From Oscillospiraceae bacterium (GTDB lineage: Bacteria > Bacillota > Clostridia > Oscillospirales > Ruminococcaceae): a DNA stretch of 36,585 bases. Below, piece after piece: positions 7,802 through 16,494 of the stretch (position 1 is the stretch's first letter; each line of letters starts with the position of its first letter). The notes beneath the pieces were generated by a model. It saw only the letters and a list, made by a program, of their open reading frames with translations. It was not told the DNA's origin and did not search any database. The stretch covers positions 1 through 36,585 of the forward strand of contig CAAEOA010000145.1 in NCBI GenBank assembly GCA_900757485.1, given 5' to 3'. Position numbers and translations under genes: made by a program.

Positions 7802-10111
7802 ATGAAGGAAAAATATAAATTGCTCAGGTTGGGAAGACAAGCACTGATAACAATCGTACTCCTATGTGTTTGTATCAGTTCTTTTCCTGCTGCTCCGGTC
7901 GGAGATGAAGCTTCTGATGCAGGAACCGAAAATATTGGCAGTGAGATCAGCAGTACCGATGCAGGACTCGCTGCACTGTCAGAGCAGGGTTATATTCTGA
8001 CACATGAAAATCAGGCGCTGCAGCTTTACTGTGCAACCTCGGGAGATCATACCGGTACTTTTGCTGTGATAAACAAAGCGGACGGACAAATTTGGTACAG
8101 CAACCCGTTGGATGCTGCGGACGATCCCGTTTCGCTGAAAATCACATTGATGCAATCGTTGCTGTCTATTACCTATCATGACGAAGAAAATGATACGATG
8201 GTAACGCTCAACAGCAAGTCAGACAGTGTAGATATGGACGGACTGAATCTGCAAAAACTGAAAAACGGATTGCGGTTTAACTTTACTTTTCCTGCAGTGG
8301 ACATTACAGTCCCTTTTACCGTTTTATTGAATGATGATGGCAGTATGACTGCTAAAATTGCAGTGGATGCGATTGAGGAAAGGTCCTCTTATGATTTGTT
8401 TTCCGTTTCCATGCTGCCTTATTTCTGTGCCGCATCGGATAAGGACAAAGGATTCGCTTTGATACCGGACGGATCCGGAGCGGTGATGACTTTAAATAAT
8501 GGAAAAACTGCATATAGCGCGTACAGCCAGCCGGTATACGGCGGTGATGCGGGCGAAATTGCAAAATCAGAGGTTACTACGCAGGAAAAGATTTATATGC
8601 CGGTGTTTGGATTGCAAAAAAACGGAAGCGCCATGTTTACGGTCATTACAGAGGGCGCGGCGCAAAGTACCGTTAATGCGGCAGTTTCAGGAGTGGAATC
8701 GGGTTATAACACGGTATGGAATGACTTTTCGGTTCGCAAAGTAACAAATTATTCACTGGATCAGGGTTGGCAGGGTACGAAAACCTTTAATGTTTACCAG
8801 GAGACAGAGCCGACCATTCAGACGCTGGAGAACCGGTATTGGTTTCTGTCCGGAGATGATGCGGATTTGTCCGGCATGGCATCAGTGTACCGCGACTATT
8901 TAAAATTACAGAGCAACTCCTCCGTGGAGCAAGGCGCTGCATCCGTTTATATTGATTATCTGGGTGCAGTTACCCGAAAGAAATCAGTGCTTGGATTTCC
9001 GGTCAATGTAAAAATGACAGCGACCGCTTTTGATGAGGCACTTACGATTACACAGAAGTTGGTTGAAAACGGTGTGAATCAGCTCAACCTTCGTTATATG
9101 GAGTGGGATAAGCGCTCGGTAGAAGGAAAAATACCGGATAAAGCGGTGCCTGAGTCTGATTTAGGAGGAAAAAAGGATTTTCTGGAATTGGCGGCATATG
9201 CGTCGGAGCAGAACATCGGGTTTTATCCGGATATTGACTTGACGACTTTCACCAGAACGAATTATCCTTTTCAACAGTATTTTGATGTTACCCGGAACAT
9301 GAATCGGGAAGTCAATCGTTATTATCCGTATAAACGGAATTTGTTTACACAGGATCAAAACCGCGATTCATGGTATGTGATTAATTTTCAAAAATTGGAG
9401 AAAACGGCAGCTTCTTTTCTGAAATCTTATCAAAAGCTGGGAATTTCCGGATTGTCGTTAAGTGCCATTTCGGGAACGGTGACATCGGATTACAGCAATA
9501 AAAACAATCAAGTTGAGCCTTGGGCAGGAGCTCAGAAATATCATGATTTAATAAAAGAACTGTCGGAAAAAAATGATTTAATGCTGGATGAAGCCTTTTT
9601 TCCGAATGCAGTTTATGCAAAAGAGTTGGTTAATCTGCCGGAAACCAGTAAATTTGATATGTTGGATTATGGGGTGCCTTTTTATCAGATGGTAATATCC
9701 GGAGCAATTTCTTACACCGGAAAAGCGATTAATCTTTCTGATGATCCTGATCTTGCCTTGCTCAAGGTGATGGAGACAGGAGGAAATCTTCATTATTCGT
9801 TAAATTATCGCTCGGAAAGCGAAGTGGTAAAGGGCACGGCATATGATTCCTGGATCGGATCCGATTATGCCAAATGGCTGCCGACAATTCAAGCGCAGTA
9901 TCAGGAGTTACAAGAGGTTTATACAAAGCTTGGCAGCAAAAAATTGATTGGATATGAAAAGCGGAAAAGCGGTTTGACCGTCAGCTATTTTGAGGGAGGC
10001 GGCGAACTGTGGATCAACGCTTCGGACAGCACCGTAACAGACGGTCCGGTGAAGGCGGAGCCGAAAAGCTATGTGATACGAAAGGCAGGGATGATTCTTG
10101 AAAAGGACTGA
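7802..10111 (+). CDS. DUF5696 family exported protein, TIM-barrel-glycosidase-like
   Basis: This 769-residue protein begins with a hydrophobic export segment (ALITIVLLCVCISSFPAA), without a clear lipobox. Residues ~60-380 are strand-rich with a glycosidase-accessory flavour (GTFAVINKADGQIWYSNP, GFALIPDGSGAVM, VYGGDAGE). Residues ~380-690 alternate strands and helices as in a TIM barrel (NQLNLRYMEWD, GFYPDIDL, GISGLSLSAI, LMLDEAFFPNA, DMLDYGVPFYQMV). The family is best known as DUF5696; I know of no proven reaction. Acidic residues at strand ends (PDID, DEAFF, DMLDYG) could be catalytic. It takes the place where a second binding protein would be expected, directly before the second permease pair, and overlaps it by 14 bases. 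A role in glycan trimming or delivery is inference. Confidence 0.75.
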   Translation: MKEKYKLLRLGRQALITIVLLCVCISSFPAAPVGDEASDAGTENIGSEISSTDAGLAALSEQGYILTHENQALQLYCATSGDHTGTFAVINKADGQIWYSNPLDAADDPVSLKITLMQSLLSITYHDEENDTMVTLNSKSDSVDMDGLNLQKLKNGLRFNFTFPAVDITVPFTVLLNDDGSMTAKIAVDAIEERSSYDLFSVSMLPYFCAASDKDKGFALIPDGSGAVMTLNNGKTAYSAYSQPVYGGDAGEIAKSEVTTQEKIYMPVFGLQKNGSAMFTVITEGAAQSTVNAAVSGVESGYNTVWNDFSVRKVTNYSLDQGWQGTKTFNVYQETEPTIQTLENRYWFLSGDDADLSGMASVYRDYLKLQSNSSVEQGAASVYIDYLGAVTRKKSVLGFPVNVKMTATAFDEALTITQKLVENGVNQLNLRYMEWDKRSVEGKIPDKAVPESDLGGKKDFLELAAYASEQNIGFYPDIDLTTFTRTNYPFQQYFDVTRNMNREVNRYYPYKRNLFTQDQNRDSWYVINFQKLEKTAASFLKSYQKLGISGLSLSAISGTVTSDYSNKNNQVEPWAGAQKYHDLIKELSEKNDLMLDEAFFPNAVYAKELVNLPETSKFDMLDYGVPFYQMVISGAISYTGKAINLSDDPDLALLKVMETGGNLHYSLNYRSESEVVKGTAYDSWIGSDYAKWLPTIQAQYQELQEVYTKLGSKKLIGYEKRKSGLTVSYFEGGGELWINASDSTVTDGPVKAEPKSYVIRKAGMILEKD

Positions 10112-11006
10112 TAGACCCAAGTTTATGGCAACTCTTGCCCATAAAGATGCTGTTGCAGGGTTGTTGTTTATCTTGCCGTGGTTGATAGGAACCATCTACT
10201 TTTTCATCAAGCCTTTTGTAACGGTTATACTGTATTCTTTTTTTGAGGTACCGAATACCGGTGCCCTTCTGGACGGTGAATTTGCCGGCTTTCGTGTTTT
10301 TCAGCGTGTTTTCACCGAAGATACGACTTTTATTCGCAGTTTTTTTGAGTCTATATTGGGTATTTTCGGTACTTCCGTTTTTATTATATTTTTCAGTATT
10401 TTTGTTGCTTTGATTTTGAAGAGCAAGTTTCACGGAAGAACTTTGGTCCGCGCCATTTTCTTTCTTCCGGTTATTATAGCGACGGGACCGGTTCTGGACA
10501 TTATCAACGGAGAATCCATTGCGCAGCTTATGATGTCGGGAGAAAGCGCATCTATGATGTTTCAAGCGACTTCTATGGAAGACATACTTGTGCAAATCGG
10601 GCTTTCAGAGGAAATCACCACAATGTTCTCTACTTTGGTCAGTGAGATTTTTAATCTATCCTGGAAATCAGGTATTCAAATTTTGTTGTTTTTAGCAGGA
10701 CTGCAAAATGTGCCGAACCATTTATATGAAGCCGCGGATGTAGAGGGCGCCTCGGGATGGGAAAAATTTTGGCGAATCACTTTCCCGATGGTTACACCGA
10801 TATTGCTGCTCAATACAATTTATACTGTAATTGACGGGTTTACCGATTATTCTAATACCATTATCCGTCAGATTGTAGCACAAACGCAAAGTTTGCATTT
10901 GTCCTATGCTGCCGCTTTGGGTACCAGTTATTTTTTGGTCGTCTTTTTGATTATTATTGTGATATATTTGATTATCAACCGCCGTGCGTTTTATATGCAG
11001 AAATAA
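10098..11006 (+). CDS. Sugar ABC transporter permease (MalF/LplB-like), second pair
   Basis: A roughly 302-residue membrane protein starting at a TTG inside the end of the DUF5696 gene, with AGGG 7 nt upstream; the overlap is 14 bases. An ATG at 10125 lacks a good binding site. Hydrophobic segments start at VAGLLFILPWLIGTIYFFIKPF. The coupling loop is YEAADVEGASGWEKFWRITFP. Between the third and fourth helices there is a longer polar insertion (INGESIAQLMMSGESASMM region), which is unusual and might contact a partner. It pairs with 11116-12132. No second binding protein is encoded nearby, so the pair may share the giant binding protein or use the DUF5696 protein. Confidence 0.9.
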   Translation: MKRTDRPKFMATLAHKDAVAGLLFILPWLIGTIYFFIKPFVTVILYSFFEVPNTGALLDGEFAGFRVFQRVFTEDTTFIRSFFESILGIFGTSVFIIFFSIFVALILKSKFHGRTLVRAIFFLPVIIATGPVLDIINGESIAQLMMSGESASMMFQATSMEDILVQIGLSEEITTMFSTLVSEIFNLSWKSGIQILLFLAGLQNVPNHLYEAADVEGASGWEKFWRITFPMVTPILLLNTIYTVIDGFTDYSNTIIRQIVAQTQSLHLSYAAALGTSYFLVVFLIIIVIYLIINRRAFYMQK

Positions 11007-11031
11007 TGAACGGCATTTATCGTTTTCACAG

Positions 11032-11080
11032 GCAGCCCCTTGGCTGCGGCTTCCTTATATATGAAATGCGGCACTGCCGC
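11032..11080 (+). repeat. Two small hairpins between the second pair of permease genes
   Basis: GCAGCC (11032-11037) pairs with GGCTGC (11042-11047) across a 4-nt loop. A second, weaker palindrome, GCGGCA/TGCCGC, occupies 11068-11080. They lie in the 109-base gap between two co-oriented permease genes. The position mirrors the inverted repeat between the first permease pair (4706-4753), although the sequences differ. They could tune relative expression. Confidence 0.35.
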
Positions 11081-11115
11081 TTAAAACAGTCCGAAACAAA
11101 GGAAAGGAATTTGTC

Positions 11116-12132
11116 ATGAAGATGAATCAGGTTATTTCCGGATGGCAATCCGGGGTGGAACAATTATGGGCAGGGGAAACATCTTCGGCACGAAAAAACA
11201 AGCGCCGGGTCAAAAAGATCTGGCGGGTGTTGTTTTCTGTCGGGCGGGCAATATTTCTGTTCAGCCTGTGCCTTGTGCTGCTATATCCACTATTGATCAT
11301 GATAAGTATCGCATTCCGGAATCCCTCTGAGTTGTATGATCCGACTGTGGTCTGGATTCCGAAACATTTTACATTATCATCATTTCGTCTGGTGTTTGAA
11401 AAGCTGGATTTAACCGCAGCTTTGTGGCAAACAGTTATCATTACAATAATAGGAACGTTGTGTCAGCTCATATCCTGCATGTTGGCGGGGTATGGGTTTG
11501 CGAGATTCCGATTCCCCTGTAAAAAGCTTCTCTTCGGCGTTTTGCTGTTAATGATTATCGTTCCTCCTCAGGTGGTTACCATTCCCTCGATGATGGACTT
11601 CCAGCGTTTTGATTTTTTTGGAATCGGGCAGATAGCCGGTTTGTTTACCGGAACTCCTTTGACGGTTAGTTTACGGGATACGCTGTGGGCGTATTTTTTG
11701 CCTGCTTTGTTGGGCAATGGGATCAAATCCGGATTGTTCATTTTTATTTTCATTCAATTCTTCCGGGGGTTGCCGGATGAGCTGCAGGATGCAGCATATA
11801 TTGACGGCTGTGGGCGGCTTCGTACTTTTGCCGTCATTATGATGCCGCTTGCCGGAGCAGCGATTCTTACTGTTACATTGTTTTCGATTGTATGGTATTG
11901 GAATGACAGCTATTTCAGCGTGATTCACTTTGATAACTTACAGACGGTTTCCAGCTTCTTGCAAGGCATAAAGAGCGCGATATCCGATACAAGCTCCGGT
12001 ATTCGGGAAATCGAACGAATTCCGGTGACACAAGCATCGGCTGTTGTTGCGATTGCGCCGCTTTTGGTGATGTATATTCTTTTGCAGAGATATTTTACCG
12101 AAAGTATTGAGCGGACCGGCATCGTCGGTTAA
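11116..12132 (+). CDS. Sugar ABC transporter permease (MalG/LplC-like), second pair
   Basis: A 338-residue membrane protein; about 45 polar, Lys/Arg-rich residues precede the first helix (AIFLFSLCLVLLYPLLIMISIAF), making it longer than usual. The extracytoplasmic stretch IPKHFTLSSFRLVFEKLDLTAAL and the coupling loop DAAYIDGCGRLRTFAVIMMP are typical of MalG-type permeases. A good binding site (AAAGGAA) lies upstream of the ATG at 11116. The gene is followed after 12 bases by the unrecognised enzyme-like gene, so import and intracellular processing are probably one transcript. Confidence 0.92.
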   Translation: MKMNQVISGWQSGVEQLWAGETSSARKNKRRVKKIWRVLFSVGRAIFLFSLCLVLLYPLLIMISIAFRNPSELYDPTVVWIPKHFTLSSFRLVFEKLDLTAALWQTVIITIIGTLCQLISCMLAGYGFARFRFPCKKLLFGVLLLMIIVPPQVVTIPSMMDFQRFDFFGIGQIAGLFTGTPLTVSLRDTLWAYFLPALLGNGIKSGLFIFIFIQFFRGLPDELQDAAYIDGCGRLRTFAVIMMPLAGAAILTVTLFSIVWYWNDSYFSVIHFDNLQTVSSFLQGIKSAISDTSSGIREIERIPVTQASAVVAIAPLLVMYILLQRYFTESIERTGIVG

Positions 12133-12144
12133 TAGGAGAAGAAA

Positions 12145-13542
12145 ATGGATAATAAAAATCAATATGACAAAACCTCCCCTTTTTATTTTGATGGCTCGAT
12201 GACAGAAAGTGTGCTGCGCCGTTATGTATCCCGTGCAGTGACTCATCAAATGCTCTGTGTCAACGATCCGCTGTTTGAAGAGGATCTCCGTATGGTTCAA
12301 AATGTAGGAGCGAAGTTTATCGGCAGAGCCGCACATTTTTCATGGATGGGCAATCTGTCGGAGCAACAGGTGGAAGAACATTATCGCGAAGCGGCGAAGA
12401 ATGCAGATTTGGTTCATCAGGCTGATCCGGAAATTATTTTGCAGGCGGGGGTTTTTGAAATTATATACCGCGGGACGGTAGAAAGTCAAAAAATACCGGA
12501 ATGGGTATTTGCGGATTTTGACCTTCCGGTTGAAGATCGTCATTTCGATTGGGAGAAAATGTGTTTTCCGGAAGATTTTGCTTTTCAGGATGCTTATATG
12601 GACGGCTGGGGAAGCCGCGATTATTGGAACAAAGAAGCCTCATGGCCTTTTATCGGCAGCGTAGAAACACAGATGTATTTTTATTACTGTATCTGTCGTT
12701 ATATCGATGCCGGCTTTGAGGCGGTGCATCTGGGGCAGGCAGAAAAAGATACCGGCGGGCAATGGGAGTTTTACAGCGGATGGGACCGCGTGACTACTCT
12801 TGCAAGAGCGTATGCCAAAAAACACGCGCGCCGAGGAATTGTACTTTTTGATTGTCATACTGTTTTTGGAAGCAAGTGTATGAAAATCGGGGATCGGTTG
12901 CTGATTGATGTAGTAGGAGCCGGTATGGTGCCGATTGACAGCGTCAAAGAAGACGGCGCGCTGAAATGTAAATTGTGCGACGTGACTGAAAACGACTGCA
13001 CCTGGATCGGTAGAAGCGAGGGCGGAGAACATCCGCTGGGATTTTCTATTGATAATTGTCTGACCATTATTGAGTTTGACAATTACGGCAGACCGGGTCC
13101 GGTCGGAGAATATAATGAAAATTACAGTCCGTGGGGATATGATGACATTACATGGTTTGCTACTCAGCCCGAGTGGTATCGAAATGAGTTCCTGCTGTAT
13201 TGTGATCAGATGCTTAAGTCCACCAGATTAGATAAAAACGGGAATCAGGTTTATTTCTTGCAGCCGCAGTTGAAACGCATTCTGTGCTGTGACGGGGATG
13301 CACCGGTTTGCCGCTATCAGCCGGGCAATAAATTTAATCAAGCTGCTTTTGAACAATATACCGAATACGAAGGTGTTCGCACCGAAAAACAATCTGACGG
13401 CAGTTATATTCTTGCTTCGGCGCACGAATATCGTGCAAATATGCAAAGTGATGCCTGCCCGAACGGATTTAATCAGGAAAATGTGATTCGGAATATCTTT
13501 TTGAATGCCGAAAACGGAAAAACAAATAAAGGAGAAAAGTAA
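12145..13542 (+). CDS. Cytoplasmic member of an unrecognised family, candidate glycoside hydrolase
   Basis: A 465-residue protein with AGGAG before the ATG and no signal peptide, so it acts inside the cell. It aligns along its length with the secreted protein at 19185-20996 and, near its end, with 1-660. Blocks common to the long copies are SETVL-like start, EDLRM, GAKF, (A)xDxEIILQA with E105, YYYCIC-YIDAG, A--HARRGIVLF, GEHPLGF, EFDNYG (E310, D312), WGYDDITWF (D333, D334), QPEWYRNEFLLY (E343) and SD-CPNGFNQE. The acidic residues at strand ends and the strand/helix rhythm suggest a TIM-barrel hydrolase. I do not recognise the family. It sits between an oligosaccharide importer and a glycosidase-like gene, so intracellular cleavage of the imported glycan is the likely role. 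Confidence 0.75.
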   Translation: MDNKNQYDKTSPFYFDGSMTESVLRRYVSRAVTHQMLCVNDPLFEEDLRMVQNVGAKFIGRAAHFSWMGNLSEQQVEEHYREAAKNADLVHQADPEIILQAGVFEIIYRGTVESQKIPEWVFADFDLPVEDRHFDWEKMCFPEDFAFQDAYMDGWGSRDYWNKEASWPFIGSVETQMYFYYCICRYIDAGFEAVHLGQAEKDTGGQWEFYSGWDRVTTLARAYAKKHARRGIVLFDCHTVFGSKCMKIGDRLLIDVVGAGMVPIDSVKEDGALKCKLCDVTENDCTWIGRSEGGEHPLGFSIDNCLTIIEFDNYGRPGPVGEYNENYSPWGYDDITWFATQPEWYRNEFLLYCDQMLKSTRLDKNGNQVYFLQPQLKRILCCDGDAPVCRYQPGNKFNQAAFEQYTEYEGVRTEKQSDGSYILASAHEYRANMQSDACPNGFNQENVIRNIFLNAENGKTNKGEK

Positions 13543-14790
13543 ATGCGGCAGACTGAAGCAAGGGAACTTATCAAAAAACATCTCGAGACAGGTAAAATTG
13601 CAGAGATTTATCGCAATACTTATTACAGTTTATTGGACAGAGTCGCAGAAAACGGTTGTTATCCGGAATCGGTCGGAGAGGGCGGTTATGGAGCTGTCAT
13701 GTTTTGCCGTACTACCGGTGCTGTCGATGCACTTTTACGAGAAACCGGAGAATATGAAACCAGTGAAAAGATTATTCGGTTTGCATTGGATTCGGCGCGT
13801 CGGATGGGGTTGAGAAGGATCCCGCATATTGCTTTTCAGGTTTCTTACGGAGAAAACGGGGAAACGATTCAAAATTTCAGCCGGGATGACCAAGCTGACG
13901 GATCACTTCATGTCATATTGGCATGGGCAAGATTAGTTTTGAGCGGAAAGGCTTCCCATGCGTTTGAGGAAGAATATTATTCGGAGGTCAAGGGCTATCT
14001 TAACGCTTTAATGAATCAGCCGTATTTTTATTATGAGCCGAATTGTCCCAGAGATCTTTATCCGCACATGTTTCCGCCGGAAAGTCTGTGTCTTGTCTTC
14101 AACTGTGCCTTTGAACACAGCAGAGAAAATCGTCGATGGAGCGTCTTTGATATTTTAACACAAAGCTTTGCCGGTGCGGCGTTAGAAGCAATGTCAGCGG
14201 TTGCAGAGAAAAGAGGAGATACCGAAAGCGCGGATTTCTGGAAAGAACGAATTTTCTTGTTGCGGCAAGGAGTAGACACTTATATGACGCAGGAAGTGGC
14301 AGGAAAGAAGTGTTATCTGGAGATGCGCATTCCGGACGGAGGCTGGGGAAAGCCGTTTGGCGCCATGGGCTTCTTTAATTGGGCACCAATTGCTGCACAA
14401 TGGGAGGCACTGGATACCGAAGTGCTTGATAATACGATTGATTATATCCGCCAAAAGACATGGAGACAGGCTCCTTATACCAACGGTCAATATTATATGG
14501 CAACTGATTTTGATGAAAACGGAGAGATAAATCCGGCTATTTTGGGAAAAGGGATCGGATGGGACATTGTATATTGTTTGCGGACCGGTGACTTTGATCG
14601 TATTTTAAGTTGGATTTTATTCTTAGAAGAGGTAAATCATTGTGATTTGCTTGCCGAAAACTTGACGCCCGGAGATGACGGATGGCTGATTTCGGACGGA
14701 GGAAACGGTGAACAATGCTGCTGGTGGTGTTGGGCAATTGCAAAATTGCGGAAAGAACTTGGTTTGCCGGCAGCTCCGGCACGGAACTAA
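13543..14790 (+). CDS. Alpha/alpha-barrel (six-hairpin) glycosidase-like protein
   Basis: A 415-residue cytoplasmic protein whose ATG follows the previous stop directly; AAAGGAG lies 9 nt upstream inside the preceding gene's end. It is almost entirely helical, with repeated Trp- and Gly-rich turns typical of (alpha/alpha)6 glycosidases. Candidate functional motifs are NFSRDDQADGSLHVILAW (paired Asp), PDGGWGKPFGAMGFFNW and GDDGWLISDGGNGEQCCWW near the C-terminus. The length matches families such as GH88, GH105 or GH125, but the GH125 motif around a WLRD-type segment is not seen, so I do not assign a family. It is the last gene of the transporter operon and should act on the imported sugar. Confidence 0.65.
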   Translation: MRQTEARELIKKHLETGKIAEIYRNTYYSLLDRVAENGCYPESVGEGGYGAVMFCRTTGAVDALLRETGEYETSEKIIRFALDSARRMGLRRIPHIAFQVSYGENGETIQNFSRDDQADGSLHVILAWARLVLSGKASHAFEEEYYSEVKGYLNALMNQPYFYYEPNCPRDLYPHMFPPESLCLVFNCAFEHSRENRRWSVFDILTQSFAGAALEAMSAVAEKRGDTESADFWKERIFLLRQGVDTYMTQEVAGKKCYLEMRIPDGGWGKPFGAMGFFNWAPIAAQWEALDTEVLDNTIDYIRQKTWRQAPYTNGQYYMATDFDENGEINPAILGKGIGWDIVYCLRTGDFDRILSWILFLEEVNHCDLLAENLTPGDDGWLISDGGNGEQCCWWCWAIAKLRKELGLPAAPARN

Positions 14791-14856
14791 AACTCTTGCA
14801 GCACAATGCCTTTTCGCGTTTTGCTCAGAGCTATTCGCATGATATAAAAGAGGTGT

Positions 14857-14884
14857 AGTGTGAAAAAATAATATTTTTTACACT
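14857..14884 (+). repeat. AT-rich inverted repeat upstream of the GH3 gene
   Basis: AGTGT at 14857-14861, an unpaired G, then AAAAAATA pairs with TATTTTTT and ACACT up to 14884. It follows the previous operon by 66 bases. It may be a weak terminator, an operator, or part of the promoter region of the second operon. Confidence 0.4.
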
Positions 14885-14888
14885 CCAT

Positions 14889-14952
14889 TTGTTCCTTTTG
14901 TCCCTAAACGCCCGGGCATACAACAAACTTCAAAAAAGGAATGATGATTTTT
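14889..14952 (+). promoter_or_regulatory. Leader of the second operon, related to the leader at 797-883
   Basis: TTCCTTTT at 14892-14899 is complementary to AAAAGGAA at 14934-14941, which includes the ribosome binding site. The stem can be extended with U-A and G-U pairs to 14889/14944. A CCCGGG palindrome lies between the arms. The downstream segment AAAAGGAATGATGATT matches the one before the start at 884 with one base change. The shared arrangement suggests common translational control of the two operons. Confidence 0.45.
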
Positions 14953-16125
14953 ATGAAATATAAAATCAAGGATTACCCTCAATTAAAAAAACGGATAGCG
15001 AGCATGACCATAGAGGAGTTGCTCAAGACGGTGATTTGCCCTTATGCTGAACAGGGCAAACCTGTGCCCAGAGGAACTTCTGCGGTATTTGTTCATCCGA
15101 CTACGACAGATAATGCCCGCAAAACGGCAGATATGATAAATGAAAACCGTGAAGATCGGGCACTTATTGCTTCGGATATGGAGTATGGTCCCGGGAATGC
15201 CATTGTGGGTGCGGTAGAATTTCCGTCTATGCGTGCAACGGCTGAGGCGGGGGATGTAGAACTTGCCTATCAAATGGGAGTTTGTGCCGCCAAAGAGGCA
15301 ATCAATGCCGGTTATCATTGGACTTTCGGTCCATGTGTGGATATCATTGGAAATATTAATAATCCAATCGTGACAAACAGAAGCGTAGGGGAAAATGTGG
15401 ATGCTATTATAAAATATAGCGGCGCATATGTTGATGGTTTGCAGCAAAACGGCTTGATTGCAACGCTAAAGCATTTCCCCGGAGATGGATACAGCAGCGA
15501 TGATCAGCATGTGACTACATCTGTCAACCCTCTTCCTTGTGAGGAATGGGACAATACCTTTGGCAAGGTATATAGAGACTTGATTGAGCGGGGAGTCATG
15601 GCGATTATGCCTGGGCATATCGCGCTACCTGCTTATGACGAGCCGGATGAAAACGGATTATATCCGCCGGCGACTGTTTCGCAGAACATGCTGACAGGAC
15701 TTTTGAAGGAGAAGCTTGGCTTTGAAGGCCTAATTGTTTCAGACGCTGTCAATATGGGCGGCTTTTGCGGGTATATGAATCTCTACCGGGCAAGCTGCGC
15801 CTTTTTAGAGGCAGGCGGTGATTGCCTGCTGTTTATGTTCGATAATGAGGAATACCTCGTTGAAATGAAACGCTGTATGGAAAAAGGATATCTTTCTGAG
15901 GAAACATTACGTAACAGAGCCTACCGAATGCTGTGCTTTTGCAAGGAGTATTTTGAAAAGCATCCGGTGGGGAAAAAGTTGGAGTACAATCGGGAAGAAG
16001 CAGAGTTTTGTGCCAAAGAAATGGCACAAAAGGCGGTAAAAATCAGTCGTGATCGTATGGGACTTTTGCCGTTGAAGAGATCACCTGAAACCAGAATTGC
16101 CCATGTTGTACTGAATTCGGTTTAG
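14953..16125 (+). CDS. GH3 family beta-N-acetylhexosaminidase-like enzyme, cut by an in-frame TAG
   Basis: The TIM-barrel domain of a GH3 enzyme. The KHFPGDG motif (H174) and the DDQH motif (H186) match the KHFPG-G----D-H signature of the NagZ-type branch, in which an Asp-His pair is the general acid/base. The nucleophile is D264 in IVSDAVNMGG. These features favour release of beta-linked N-acetylhexosamine. No signal peptide is present, so it acts in the cytoplasm. The ATG at 14953 was chosen over 14941 because it matches the spacing of the extended binding site. The frame stops at TAG 16123-16125 just where the C-terminal alpha/beta/alpha domain begins; the remainder continues in the same frame. 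The barrel carries the catalytic residues, so partial activity is possible. Confidence 0.85.
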   Translation: MKYKIKDYPQLKKRIASMTIEELLKTVICPYAEQGKPVPRGTSAVFVHPTTTDNARKTADMINENREDRALIASDMEYGPGNAIVGAVEFPSMRATAEAGDVELAYQMGVCAAKEAINAGYHWTFGPCVDIIGNINNPIVTNRSVGENVDAIIKYSGAYVDGLQQNGLIATLKHFPGDGYSSDDQHVTTSVNPLPCEEWDNTFGKVYRDLIERGVMAIMPGHIALPAYDEPDENGLYPPATVSQNMLTGLLKEKLGFEGLIVSDAVNMGGFCGYMNLYRASCAFLEAGGDCLLFMFDNEEYLVEMKRCMEKGYLSEETLRNRAYRMLCFCKEYFEKHPVGKKLEYNREEAEFCAKEMAQKAVKISRDRMGLLPLKRSPETRIAHVVLNSV

Positions 16126-16494
16126 ACAGACGATTTGCATAGGGCGGAAGAAATCACCGCAAAGCTGGCACAGTATGTAAATACGGTAGACTGTTTCCCG
16201 GACCCGGGCGGCGATAAGCTGTGCGAAATTGCCAAGAGTGGCGAATACGATTATATTATTTGTTCTGTCTTAGAAGATGGGGCATATGGTATGAATGTTG
16301 CCAAGCTTTGCGGACCTGCTGCACGCAATATGATGTGTGGTTGGATGCGCTTTAACACGCCAGTGGTGTTTATCGGCTATAACAACCCTTATTTTGGGGA
16401 AACTTATGCCCATAGTGTAGATACGATCATCAACACCTTTGGTTTTACTAAGTATACCGCTGATGGAGTGATTCAAAAACTTTTCGGGGAATAA
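16126..16494 (+). pseudogene. In-frame remainder of the GH3 gene after the premature TAG
   Basis: Directly after TAG 16123-16125 the same frame stays open to TAA 16492-16494 and encodes TDDLHRAEEITAKLAQY, then a GH3 C-terminal domain pattern (YDYIICSVLEDG, NTPVVFIGYNNPYF, YAHSVDTIINTFG, IQKLFGE). The sequence joins the upstream part with no gap (LNSV then TDD), so a single substitution such as CAG to TAG would explain the break. There is no start codon with a binding site at the junction. It is either a recent pseudogene, a sequence error or a readthrough site. Confidence 0.75.

Noticed and set aside
13543..14790. GH125 exo-alpha-1,6-mannosidase
   Set aside because: Length and fold type fit, but the characteristic WLRD-type catalytic segment was not found.
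16123..16125. TAG recoded to an amino acid
   Set aside because: TAG ends other complete genes in the window in the normal place (5670-5672, 34054-34056 and the PadR gene), so a general code change is unlikely.
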